Source of the DNA: CAZAKZ01 sp964485695
GTDB lineage: Bacteria; Planctomycetota; JAFGQW01
Direction: 5' to 3'
Assembly: GCA_964485695.1 (NCBI GenBank)
Contig: CAZAKZ010000003.1
Coordinates: 1 to 64,000 of the forward strand
DNA length: 64,000 nt
This document shows positions 37,166 through 45,704 of the stretch, piece by piece. Each line of letters opens with the position of its first letter. The stretch's first letter is position 1. A program made the position numbers and the translations under genes. A model generated the notes under the pieces. It saw nothing but the letters and a program-made list of their open reading frames with translations. It was not told the origin of the DNA and searched no databases.

Positions 37166-38158
37166 TCAGCCCTCCCCCTCCTGGTGGATGATCCGTGCTC
37201 CACGTTCCGAGACGCCGAAGGGCACCTCATACATCCCGCCCAGGGCGGCGCGCACCGCATCCTGCTTCTCGGGCGGAACGCACAGGAGCAGGAAACCGCC
37301 GCCGCCCGCCCCCAGGACCTTGCCCCCGGTGGCGCCCGCCTTCCGGGCAGCGGCGTACGCCGCGTCCACCCCCGGCGTGGTGATCTCGCCCGCGAGGGAT
37401 TTCTTCAAGGTCCAGGCGGCGTCCAGGAGCCGGCCGAAGGCTTCCGGGTCCCAGGGCGCCCGGAGACGATCTTCCCCCTCGTCCACCATCTCCACCATGC
37501 GCCGGAGCGGTACGTCGTTGTCGCCGGCTCTGGCCTCCAGGGCCTGGATCACGGGGCCGGAGTCGCGCACGAGGCCGGTGAAGTAGAGGCGAAGGCAGTC
37601 GGCCAGGCCCTGTTCCACGCCCTCGCCGAGGGCCGGCGTGCGCATGCTCACCGTGGAGTCCGTCCTGAAGTCGAAGCGCCGGATTCCGCCGTGGGCCGCG
37701 AACCACTGGTCCTGCCAGCCGCCCGCCTCGCCGATGATCTCCCGCTCCACCTTCACCGCGTCCCGGGCCAGGCGCTCACTACCGGGATGATCCCCCCCGC
37801 GCACGGCCAGGGCCAGGAGGAGACCCGCGGTGAAGGAAGACGAGGTGCCCAGGCCGGTGCGGGCCGGCAGGTCGGCGAAGTGGTTGATCTCCACGCCCCC
37901 GGTCACGCCCCTGAGCTCGAGGCAGGCCCGCACCACGGGATGATTCACTTCATCCACGGTTTTAACGAGCTCCAGACGAGAATAGGCAATCCGAAGGTTG
38001 TAGTCGAAACACGCCGGCAGGTCTGACACCGACAGGTGGCAGTAGCGGTTCAGCGCCGCGCCGAGAACCGCGCCGCCGTGGTTCGTGAAATAGCCGGGCA
38101 GGTCGCTGCCGCCGCCGAAGAAGCTGACGCGGAAGGGGCACCGGGTCAGGACGAGCAT
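37166..38158 (-). CDS. GHMP sugar kinase, heptose-7-phosphate-kinase-like
   Basis: A 330-residue GHMP kinase. The start 'LTRCPFRVSFFGGGSDLPGY' closely matches D-glycero-D-manno-heptose 7-phosphate kinases (HddA type). The ATP loop is 'ARTGLGTSSSFTAG' near residue 98 and the C-terminal motif is 'GKVLGAGGGGFLLL' near 285. It overlaps the fused epimerase/nucleotidyltransferase gene by 13 bases. A kinase and nucleotidyltransferase together are the two activating steps for a sugar-1-phosphate to nucleotide-sugar pathway used in surface glycans. It converges with the esterase gene across six bases. The sugar could be heptose or fucose-like. Confidence 0.85.
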   Translation of the reverse strand: MLVLTRCPFRVSFFGGGSDLPGYFTNHGGAVLGAALNRYCHLSVSDLPACFDYNLRIAYSRLELVKTVDEVNHPVVRACLELRGVTGGVEINHFADLPARTGLGTSSSFTAGLLLALAVRGGDHPGSERLARDAVKVEREIIGEAGGWQDQWFAAHGGIRRFDFRTDSTVSMRTPALGEGVEQGLADCLRLYFTGLVRDSGPVIQALEARAGDNDVPLRRMVEMVDEGEDRLRAPWDPEAFGRLLDAAWTLKKSLAGEITTPGVDAAYAAARKAGATGGKVLGAGGGGFLLLCVPPEKQDAVRAALGGMYEVPFGVSERGARIIHQEGEG

Positions 38159-39645
38159 GGGGGATCCTCCTTCACGAACCGCTCCGCCTCCTGGAATCCC
38201 TCGGGTGTGCCCGCATCCACGAAGCCAAGGCGCTCGTCCAAGCGCACGTGGACGTGGCCCGAAGCCGCGAGGCCGGGTAACAGGTCCCGCTCCAGGGAAC
38301 AGCGGCGCACGGAACCGGCCATCTCGAGGAATCCCCGGGCATCCACGACCATGCAGCCGGCGTACACCCAGCCCGGCGATGCCGCGACCTTTTCCTCGAA
38401 GGCCTCGAGTCGGCCGTCGTCCGTGACGCGCAAGGCGCCGAACCGGGCCGCGGCCTCCACCCGCGCACCCGCCAGGGTGGCCACGGCACCCGTCCGGACG
38501 TGGCGCTTCACCAGCGCCTCCACATCGAGACCGCGAAACAGGGTGTCTCCGTTCACCACCATGGCCGTCTCACACCCGGCCTTCTCCAGGGCGTGAAGCA
38601 CGGCGCCGCCCGTGCCCAGGGGCGAATCTTCCACCATACGTTTTGCTCCGGAGAGTGCGGGTGCCCGGTCGAGGACAGAGGCCACCTGGTCCGCTCCATT
38701 ACCTAGAAGGAACGTGAAACCGGAATACCCTGCATCGAGGAACGGCTGCGCCACGCGCAGGATCAGGGCCTTACCGGCCACAGGCCGGATGGCCTTGGGC
38801 GCGGGTCCGGGCAGGCGGGTGCCGAGGCCGCCGGCCAGGACCAGCACTTCGACGCTTCGCCTGGCCTCCCACCGGCCGTACACCGCGGCAAATTCACGCA
38901 GGGCTTCGTAGCCGGACGGCCCGGGGCCTATGGCCTCTGAGAACCTGCGCCCCTCCACGGCAAAATCAAGGCGCGGGAGATCGGCGTCAATGCCGACCCG
39001 GCGCTGTGCAGCGGCCTCGTCGGGAAACACATCTTCCAGGCGCACCGCGTCCCGAGGCACGGCGTTGAACGTGCCGCCCTGGTCCGCCAGGCGTAGTGCC
39101 TTGGCCGCAAAAGCGTCCACGTCCAGGAGTTGCATGGTGGACGCAGGAGACACGCACGGGGGCAAGCCCTCCAGCAGATCGTACACCGGGCCCTTGGCCA
39201 GGCCTGGACCGAAGAACCCGGCCGGCCTGAGTATCAGCCACTGCCCGCCCGCCGTCCGTACCCGCTGTTCGGCCTCGCGCTTGTGGGCGCCGTAGACCGA
39301 GACCTCCCCCGCGGGCTCTTCCACCTCCTGGGTGGCGGCGGCGGAGCTGGTGTCCGCGTAGACCGCCGAGGAGGAGAGCAGCACGTACCGCGCCGGCCGA
39401 TACCGCTTCAGGTTCTCCTCGACTTCCTCCACGTTCTGTCTTCGATCCAGGTCGGGGTTTGACTCGGCCAGGTACTTCCGGGAGTTCCCCGCGCAGTCAA
39501 GGAAGAGATCCACCTCGCCGGAGGGGAAGTCGCTCCGGTTCTCGTGGCTTACCACCTCGAAGACGCGATCCGACGCCTCAAGCGCCCTGCGAAAAGCGGA
39601 TCCGACGAAACCGAACGGGCCCTTGAGCACGATGCGCCCGCTCAC
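38146..39645 (-). CDS. fused NAD-epimerase and sugar nucleotidyltransferase
   Basis: A 499-residue two-domain protein. Residues 1-260 are an SDR epimerase-like domain with a modified nucleotide loop ('LKGPFGFVGSAFRR'), 'YVLLSSSAVYAD' and 'YGAHKREAE' (Tyr-x3-Lys). Residues about 265-499 are a nucleotidyltransferase: 'LVLAGGLGTRLPGPAPKAIR', 'MVVNGDTLFRG' and 'GFVDAGTPEGFQEAERF'. Fusing these activities is unusual and fits sequential steps on one sugar. The GTG at 39645 overlaps the previous stop (GTGA) and is chosen over an ATG-led extension that lacks homology-like sequence. Confidence 0.8.
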   Translation of the reverse strand: MSGRIVLKGPFGFVGSAFRRALEASDRVFEVVSHENRSDFPSGEVDLFLDCAGNSRKYLAESNPDLDRRQNVEEVEENLKRYRPARYVLLSSSAVYADTSSAAATQEVEEPAGEVSVYGAHKREAEQRVRTAGGQWLILRPAGFFGPGLAKGPVYDLLEGLPPCVSPASTMQLLDVDAFAAKALRLADQGGTFNAVPRDAVRLEDVFPDEAAAQRRVGIDADLPRLDFAVEGRRFSEAIGPGPSGYEALREFAAVYGRWEARRSVEVLVLAGGLGTRLPGPAPKAIRPVAGKALILRVAQPFLDAGYSGFTFLLGNGADQVASVLDRAPALSGAKRMVEDSPLGTGGAVLHALEKAGCETAMVVNGDTLFRGLDVEALVKRHVRTGAVATLAGARVEAAARFGALRVTDDGRLEAFEEKVAASPGWVYAGCMVVDARGFLEMAGSVRRCSLERDLLPGLAASGHVHVRLDERLGFVDAGTPEGFQEAERFVKEDPPCSS

Positions 39646-40574
39646 CGGCGTACTCCGCCCTCGAGGTTGTCGAGATACCACCGCCAGGTCAACCGCAGCC
39701 CCTCTTCAAACGGCGTGGGGCAGTCGAGTCCCAGGGCCCGCATGCGCGTAACGTCCAGGATCTTCTCCTTCTGGCCTTCCGGCCGGGACGTGTCCCACTG
39801 GATCTCGCCGGAAAAGCCGGTGACGGCCGCCGCGGCCTCGGCCAGCTCCCGGATGGAGGTGGCCTCGCCCCGGGCGATGTTCAGCGGCTCCGGCCCCTCG
39901 TAGTCCTCGAGGAGAAACGGCAGACAGGCCGCCAGGTCGCCGGCGTAGAGGAAGTCGCGGACGGGTCGGCCGCTGCCCCAGCAGGTGACGGTGCCGGCGC
40001 CCGACGCCGCGGCCTCGTGGAAGCGGCGGAGCATGGCCGGCACCACGTGGCCGGTCTCGAGGGAAAAATTGTCGTGGGGTCCGTACACGTTGCCCGGGAT
40101 GGCCACCGCCGAACGGAGGCCGTACTGCGAGGCGTACGCCCCGAGCAGTACCGGCACCATGCGCTTGGCCGTGGAGTAGGGCGCGTTCTCCGCCTGGGGA
40201 TAGCCCCGCCATAGCGCGGTCTCCGGAATGGGGTGGGGGGAGATTGCCGGGTATGAGCAGCCGCCCACCAGCGCCACCAGTTTTTTCACCCCGGCGCGCG
40301 AGGCCTCGTCGATGACCAGGGTGTTCATGAGGAGGTTCTGGCGGCAGAAGTCGGCGGGCCGGGCCAGGTTGGCCCCGATGCCCCCCACGAGGCCGGCGAG
40401 GTGCACCACTCCCTCGGGCCGGACGTCCCGGAACATGGCCCGGACCGCTGCCGGGTCGAGAAGGTCGTAGTCCCGCCTCGACACGGGACGGACGTCGAAC
40501 GTCCGGCTCAGCACCTCGAGGGCGTTGCAGCCCAGGAAGCCGGTGGCGCCCGTGAGAAGCAGTGGACCTTCCAT
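39642..40574 (-). CDS. NAD-dependent epimerase/dehydratase (GDP-fucose-synthase-like)
   Basis: A 310-residue short-chain reductase-like sugar enzyme: 'LLLTGATGFLGCNAL' at residues 4-18, 'LVALVGGCSYP' near 102, 'YSTAKRM' (Tyr-x3-Lys catalytic pair) near 134, and 'PGNVYGPHDNF' near 157. The order and 'GGCSYP'/'NVYGPxDNF' motifs are closest to GDP-L-fucose synthase (3,5-epimerase/4-reductase), as far as I can tell by eye. Its ATG shares one base with the upstream gene's stop (TGATG). Product is probably a deoxyhexose or heptose nucleotide. Confidence 0.85.
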   Translation of the reverse strand: MEGPLLLTGATGFLGCNALEVLSRTFDVRPVSRRDYDLLDPAAVRAMFRDVRPEGVVHLAGLVGGIGANLARPADFCRQNLLMNTLVIDEASRAGVKKLVALVGGCSYPAISPHPIPETALWRGYPQAENAPYSTAKRMVPVLLGAYASQYGLRSAVAIPGNVYGPHDNFSLETGHVVPAMLRRFHEAAASGAGTVTCWGSGRPVRDFLYAGDLAACLPFLLEDYEGPEPLNIARGEATSIRELAEAAAAVTGFSGEIQWDTSRPEGQKEKILDVTRMRALGLDCPTPFEEGLRLTWRWYLDNLEGGVRR

Positions 40575-41509
40575 CACACGTTCCCGTACCGGGAGGGATT
40601 GATCATGGCAAACGCCTTGAGGAGCTCGCGCACGCCCTGGATCACCGGGATGGTGGCGGCGAAGCCGGCCACCTCGATCTTCCGGTTGGACACGATGTAG
40701 TTGCGCTGGTCCGGATCGGTGCCCACCGCCGACTCGATGAAGGTGAAGTCCGGAACCTCGGCCTGGATGATCTCGCACAGCTGACGCTTCGTGTAGTTCG
40801 CCTCGGAAAGACCGAAGTTGTAGGCGCCGTCCGGCAGGGGCGTTTCCCGTTCCACGGCCCAGACCAGAAGGCCGGCCACGTCCCGGACCGCCACGTAGTT
40901 GCGGACGAAATCGCCCTCGAACAGGATGAGGGAGCGATGTCGGTACGCATGGTAGGTGAAGTCGTTCACCAGGAGATCCAGGCGGAGCCTGGGGGAGACG
41001 CCGTACACGGTGGCCAGGCGGAAGGTGGCGACGTTTTCGGACTCCAGCAGCGCCGCCTCGGCCTCCACCTTGGTGCGGCCGTAGAGGGAGACGGGCTCCA
41101 GGGGCGACGTCTCGGTGCAGGCCTCGGCGGCATCGGTCTTGCCGTATCCCGAGTTGGTGGTGGGAAAGAGGATGCGCTGGGAACGGGACCGGAGGCGGTT
41201 CAGGAGCACCACGGAGTCGGTGTTGATGGAGATGGCCTCGGTGGGAGAGCGCTCGCAGGCCGGCGCCCCGACCACGGCCGCCAGCGGGATGATCACGTCC
41301 GCGTCCCGCACCAGCCGGCGCACCACACGCTCGTCCCGGACGTCGCCGCGCACCGCCTCGAATCTCTCGTGCCCCACCACGTGCAGGAGACTCGTCTCGT
41401 CGTAGCGGAAGTCGTCGAGGACCGTGACATGGTGGTCCTCCTCGAGGAGACAGGGGACCAGGGTGGAGCCGATGTATCCTGCGCCGCCGGTAACGAGAAT
41501 CTTCGCCAT
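40574..41509 (-). CDS. NAD-dependent sugar epimerase
   Basis: A 311-residue extended SDR: 'ILVTGGAGYIGSTLVPCLL' at residues 4-22, 'GDVRDERVVRRLV', 'PTTNSGYGKTD' near 115, and 'YGRTKVEAEAALL' (Tyr-x3-Lys) near 143. It resembles UDP-glucose-epimerase relatives found in O-antigen and exopolysaccharide clusters. It is the first of four tightly packed minus-strand genes with the fucose-synthase-like enzyme, the fused enzyme and the kinase. The exact substrate is not determinable from sequence. Confidence 0.86.
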   Translation of the reverse strand: MAKILVTGGAGYIGSTLVPCLLEEDHHVTVLDDFRYDETSLLHVVGHERFEAVRGDVRDERVVRRLVRDADVIIPLAAVVGAPACERSPTEAISINTDSVVLLNRLRSRSQRILFPTTNSGYGKTDAAEACTETSPLEPVSLYGRTKVEAEAALLESENVATFRLATVYGVSPRLRLDLLVNDFTYHAYRHRSLILFEGDFVRNYVAVRDVAGLLVWAVERETPLPDGAYNFGLSEANYTKRQLCEIIQAEVPDFTFIESAVGTDPDQRNYIVSNRKIEVAGFAATIPVIQGVRELLKAFAMINPSRYGNV

Positions 41510-41564
41510 ATCACTATCCAGATCTTGTCGGAAGCCGAGGCACCTGTCGCAACAGGTAGTATTC

Positions 41565-42287
41565 TTACCACATTCTGAGGCGGATCATCAATGACCACCA
41601 CAGGAGCTTGAAGCCAGTTCTGCAGATGGACCAGAGCTCGCCCAGCCCCGAACCGTGGCCCGAGAATCCCTTCTCGCGGTTCCTGTAGGTGATGGGCACC
41701 TGGGCCAGACGAAGCCCCTTCAGGACGCTTCGGATGACGATCTCCATCTCGTAGACGAACCGGTTGTCCTTGAAGTTGACCTTCTCGATGGCCTCGCGCG
41801 TCCACGCCTTGTACCCGGTGGTGACGTCGGAGACGGGCCGCCCGGCCAGGAGGCTCAGCCACCGGTTGACGATGCGGTTTCCCACGACGCGGAAGAAGCT
41901 GAATCCGTATTCCTTGGTCACCGACTCGGGCAGGAATCTCGACCCGATGACCACGTCCGCTTCGCCCGCGAGAATCGGCGCCATCACTTTCGGCACCTCG
42001 CCCGGGTCGAACTGCAGGTCGGCATCGAACTGGAGGATAAAGGGGCGGTCCGTGACGGTGATGCCGAACTTGATGGCGTGGCCCTTGCCCGTGTCGCCGT
42101 AGTTCTTGTGGGCGCGGATCTCCGGATGTTCCTCGGCCAGGGTCCGGGCGATATCCAGGGTGCGGTCCGTGCCGCCGTGGATGACCACGATCTCGGCGCC
42201 CGGCGCCGCCTCGAGGAGCCCGCGGAGGCAAGCCTCGATGGACGCTTCCTCGTTGAAGCAGGCGATGATGATGCTCAGTCGATCCAA
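41565..42287 (-). CDS. family 2 glycosyltransferase (dolichol-phosphate-mannosyltransferase-like)
   Basis: A 240-residue GT-A glycosyltransferase: 'LSIIIACFNEEASIEACLRG' at residues 4-23, 'GGTDRTLDIA' near 38, the metal-binding 'LQFDADLQFDPGEV' near 85, 'VVIGSRFLPES' near 112 and 'DVTTGYKAW' near 145. It has no clear membrane anchor except a hydrophobic C-terminus ('FKLLWWSLMIRL'). Such enzymes transfer a sugar from a nucleotide donor to a lipid carrier. It is 55 bases upstream of the epimerase, so it is probably the first gene of this surface-glycan operon. Confidence 0.88.
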   Translation of the reverse strand: MDRLSIIIACFNEEASIEACLRGLLEAAPGAEIVVIHGGTDRTLDIARTLAEEHPEIRAHKNYGDTGKGHAIKFGITVTDRPFILQFDADLQFDPGEVPKVMAPILAGEADVVIGSRFLPESVTKEYGFSFFRVVGNRIVNRWLSLLAGRPVSDVTTGYKAWTREAIEKVNFKDNRFVYEMEIVIRSVLKGLRLAQVPITYRNREKGFSGHGSGLGELWSICRTGFKLLWWSLMIRLRMW

Positions 42288-42487
42288 GGGATTTCCGCCA
42301 ATCAGCGCACTCCGATCCTCCCTTCCAGGAGGATACCCGGGCCGCCCCGATCACGCACGTACTGGCGTGTATTTGTGACGGATTCAACCTAAAATTATTG
42401 AACCGGAGGCATGCGATATCGCTTGGTGTCTGCTACCGTGCTCTCAGCCCATTCTCGATTCTCCCTTACGGACGAGGAAGCAGGACA

Positions 42488-44017
42488 ATGAGACCCATCC
42501 TTACAGGCCTGACCGTTGCGGCGATGATTCTGTCCGGAGCCGCACGGGATTCCACAGGACAGCCTGATGGCGGACTTCTCGAAACCGTACACAAGCTCCT
42601 CGCCTCCGACGCCTATCCCGTGAAAGCCTGGGGGGCCTACATCGCCGGACGCCACGATCTGAAAGCGGCGGCTCCCCGGGTGCGCACCTTGCTGCGACCG
42701 CTTCCCGACAAGGCTCCGAAGGAGGCGATGTTCGTCCACTACGCCGCCCTCGACGCCCTGATCCGCCTCGAGGCCGAGGTCCCCCCCGCGGAGCTCCTGG
42801 CGCTGCCGGACCGGTTCCGAACCCACGCCTACCTCATCCTGATGAGGAAACCCGAGAAGAACCGGGCCGCCCTCCTGGATCTCATCCGACCTTCCGGGGT
42901 CTCGAGGCCGCTCTGGCTGGCCGTGGCCAAATACCTCGCACCCATGAAGGAGCCCGGCCTGGCCGCTGTGTTGCTGGGTAAATTCAGGCTGAAGATCGGG
43001 ATCTCGGTGCTCCACGACCATTCCGACGGATCCTGGAGCGCCATGGACCCGAAAAGGGAAAGAACCCACGGCCGCTTCTCGGTGCCTCCCGGGTATCCGC
43101 CAACCACCCTCTACCACCTGAAGGAGCAATCCTTCGGGGATTTTAAAATGGTGGGGTATGAACTGGCGGCGTCAGGAGAGTTATCGGTCTATATATGCCG
43201 ACGCGTGGTCCAGCCCGGCAAGACCGCTGGATTCTTCGACAGTGTTCTGTCCCTGGACCACAGTCAGGCTCTCATACATATCCTGGCCCAGATGTCGGGC
43301 ATGTCATTCAAGGCTCTCGCCCGCAAGGCCCTCAAGACCCTCTTGACCCAACGCACGAAGAGGATCCTTTGGTCGGATCCCGAGACCTTCAAGGCCGACG
43401 TGGCCGCCATCCGGAAGAGCGCGCGTGAGGACTTCATGAATTTCGCCCGGATTTTCCAGGCCAAAGGCCTTCTCACCGAGGAGGATGCGAGAGGGCATAC
43501 TCCCATCTTTGAAATCAAGGTAAGCGACTTCCGGAAGGACAAGACCCAGGCCCTGCCTCCAATCCCGCCGGCAGAAGCCGAGGCCGCGCCGCCCTCGAAA
43601 AAGCGACACGTCCAGGGCGAGGTCCGGATCGGCGATATCTACTGGTTCGGTGACTACGACAGGGCCGTCCGGGTGGCCCGGAAGGAAGGAAAACCCCTGC
43701 TGCTCCACTTCGGTGAGAACCCGGGCTGAGGCGGTTGCCGCCTCTTCGCGAGCGGTCCGCTCCGGAATCCCAAGGTGGTGAAAGCCAGCCGCGACTTCAT
43801 TCCCGTATTCATCGACACCCTCAAGGACCTGAAGACCACGCGCCGGTTCAAGGAGAAGTATGGCAGCTACCCGGTGCTGCGCATCCACGACCACGAGGGC
43901 CGCGACCTGGCCGGCCGCATCGACGGAAACCGGACGGCTGGTCGGATTCCCGTGGATGAGATCCTGGTTCTCCTGGACCGAGGGCTGAAGTCATTCAAGG
44001 CGAATGCCCACGACTGA
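42488..44017 (+). CDS. candidate selenoprotein: secreted HEAT-like protein with thioredoxin domain, UGGC redox motif
   Basis: A 509-residue protein if the UGA at 43727-43729 is read as selenocysteine (residue 414). It begins with a signal peptide (MRPILTGLTVAAMILSGAA), then helical HEAT-like sequence (40-330), a proline-rich linker and a thioredoxin-like domain from about 388: 'DYDRAVRVARKEGKPLLLHF', then 'GENPG-U-GGCRLF', then 'DFIPVFIDTLKDLK', 'KYGSYPVLRIHDHEGRDLAG'. The UGA sits where thioredoxins have the first Cys of CxxC; the second is Cys417. The 96 codons after UGA keep the C/G third-position bias and end at TGA 44015. A SECIS-like hairpin follows the UGA. The ATG at 42488 has AGGA upstream. 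If UGA were a stop, the protein would lose its redox site and half the fold. Known: U-x-x-C thioredoxin-like selenoproteins exist. Inferred: that this is one. Confidence 0.8.
43727..43767 (+). promoter_or_regulatory. candidate bacterial SECIS element
   Basis: After the UGA come 24 bases and then a hairpin GAGC-GGUCC-GCUC (43750-43762), with a lower stem UUC/GAA across a two-by-two mismatch. The loop begins with G and contains GGUC, as in the E. coli fdhF element. As I remember the bacterial model, the loop should lie about 16-37 bases from UGA with a G among its first two bases; both hold. A second hairpin (GAGGCGG/CCGCCUC, 43728-43744) starts in the UGA itself and could compete. Confidence 0.55.
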
Positions 44018-44086
44018 TATATTTCCTGGATCGGGACATTTCAGGATCGTGGGGGGCTCCACGGCAAAAAATTGTCCCGATTGAGG
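44018..44086. repeat. palindromic repeat element, family 2, copy D
   Basis: It starts directly after the stop of the candidate selenoprotein with TATATTTCCTGGATCGGGACAT, the same arm as the element at 25136. It closes with TTGTCCCGATTGAGG, an imperfect inverted copy. An inner hairpin CGTGG/CCACG is present. Like copy C, it lies between converging genes. Confidence 0.55.
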
Positions 44087-44110
44087 ACATCTTTGCCTCG
44101 TGGGAATTTA

Positions 44111-44156
44111 ACAGCCTGTGGACAAACTGGCCTGCGAGAATTTATTCACAGGCTGT
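44111..44156. terminator. inverted repeat between converging genes
   Basis: ACAGCCTGTG (44111-44120) and CACAGGCTGT (44147-44156) are a perfect 10-bp inverted repeat separated by 26 bases. It abuts the permease stop codon. It may end transcription from either side, but the long loop and missing T-run make this uncertain. Confidence 0.35.
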
Positions 44157-45577
44157 CAAGCGGCGATCAGGAAGACCACGAACAGCACGGCGAACACGGC
44201 CACGAGAGGATGGATCTCACGGATGCGGCCCCGGGCGAGCTTCAGCACCACGTAAGCGATAAATCCCCAGGCAATGCCGTGCGAGATGCTGAGGGCGAAC
44301 TGCATGATCACGATGGTCAGGAACGCCGGCAGCGCCTCGGTCATGTCGTCCCACTTGATCTTCGCCACCACGGGAAGCATGTAGCAGCCGATGATGATGA
44401 GCACCGGCGCCACCACCGGGTGGCATAAGACCAGGGCCTCCGGGGGCGCGACCGCGCCCAGGGTCTTGGCACTCACGGCCACGGTGCCGCCCACCATCTC
44501 CACGAGGGGGAAGAAGAAGAGCGAGGCCAGCAGCAACAGGCCGGTGACCACCGGCGCCAGGCCGGTGCGGGCGCCGGCGGAGATGCCGGCGGCTGATTCA
44601 ACGTAGCTGGTGACCGTGCTCGTGCCCATGACGGTACCCGCCACCGTGCCGACGCCGTCGCTGATGAGCGCCTCCTTGGCCCGGGGGATCGTGCCGTCCT
44701 TCACGAGGCCGGCGCGCTCGGCCACCCCGACCAGGGTGCCCACCGTGTCGAAGATGTCCAGGATCAGGAATATGAAGATGATGGCGAGCCACCGGGTCCA
44801 GGGATTGTCGGTGAACAGCGCCTTGAAGCCGGAGAAGACGCCGCCCAGGGTATCGCCGGTGTCGGGCAGGCCGCTGACCACGTTGCCCTTCCACTCCACC
44901 AGGTGATAGCCCCACTGGCCGGCGTAGAAGTGCGAGGCGATGAGCCCGGCCGCGGCGGTGAGGAGCACCCCGACCAGCAGGGCGCCCCGAAATCCCAGGA
45001 CCAGCATCACCCCGGTCACCAGGAGGCCGAACAGGGTCAGCAGGGCGACAGGGCTGTCCAGGTGGCCCAGGCGCACGTACACGTATGGGTCGTCCACGAC
45101 GAGGCCACCGTACTGAAGGCCCACAAAGGCGATGAGAAGACCGATGCCCACGGCGATGGCGTACTTGAGCGACTCCGGGATGCCCCGGATCAGGGCCTCC
45201 TGCAGTCCCGTGGTCGCCAGGAGGATGAACAGGATCCCGGCGATGAGGTTGGCGGCCATGGCCTCCTGCCAGGACCACGCCATGGCCGCGGCGCCGCACA
45301 CGGTGAAGGCGAAGAAGACGTTGTGGCCCATGGCCGGGGCCAGGGCCACGGGCAGGTTGGCCCAGAGGCCCATGAGGATGCACGCCAGGGCGCTGCAGAC
45401 GCACGTGGCCACGAATACGCCCCCGACGCTCATGGGCTGGGACATCCCCGGACTGCTGAGAATGACCGGCTGAACGAAGAGGATGTAGGATAGCGCCATG
45501 AAGGTGACCGCCCCGCCCAGGACCTCGCGGCGGAAGGTGGACCCGTGCTCCCGGATCCTGAAGAGCTTTTCAAGCAT
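44156..45577 (-). CDS. NCS2/AzgA-type purine permease
   Basis: A 473-residue inner-membrane transporter with about 13-14 hydrophobic segments. The AzgA-type signature is clear: 'EVLGGAVTFMALSYILFVQP' near the start, 'LPVALAPAMGHNVFFAF' near 75, 'FIFLILDIFDTVGTLVGVAE' near 255, and 'GTSTVTSYVESAAGISAGAR' near 300. Members bring in guanine, hypoxanthine or adenine with protons. I chose the ATG at 45577 over one 17 codons upstream because 'MLEKLFRIREHGSTFRREVL' is the typical family start. It stands alone and converges with the selenoprotein gene. Confidence 0.9.
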   Translation of the reverse strand: MLEKLFRIREHGSTFRREVLGGAVTFMALSYILFVQPVILSSPGMSQPMSVGGVFVATCVCSALACILMGLWANLPVALAPAMGHNVFFAFTVCGAAAMAWSWQEAMAANLIAGILFILLATTGLQEALIRGIPESLKYAIAVGIGLLIAFVGLQYGGLVVDDPYVYVRLGHLDSPVALLTLFGLLVTGVMLVLGFRGALLVGVLLTAAAGLIASHFYAGQWGYHLVEWKGNVVSGLPDTGDTLGGVFSGFKALFTDNPWTRWLAIIFIFLILDIFDTVGTLVGVAERAGLVKDGTIPRAKEALISDGVGTVAGTVMGTSTVTSYVESAAGISAGARTGLAPVVTGLLLLASLFFFPLVEMVGGTVAVSAKTLGAVAPPEALVLCHPVVAPVLIIIGCYMLPVVAKIKWDDMTEALPAFLTIVIMQFALSISHGIAWGFIAYVVLKLARGRIREIHPLVAVFAVLFVVFLIAA

Positions 45578-45704
45578 GGGATGTCTCCGGATCTGGCAAA
45601 AGGGGGACAGATGCCCTATCTGGATCAATGTCGATTGACATTTTTACCATGTACAGAAGTATCTTTCTATTTTCACCCGAGCCGATCACCCCGATTTCGA
45701 GGCC

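Noticed and set aside
42398..42487. Earlier ATG (42398) for the candidate selenoprotein
   Set aside because: It puts 30 residues before a good signal peptide; the ATG at 42488 has an AGGA site and gives a clean signal.
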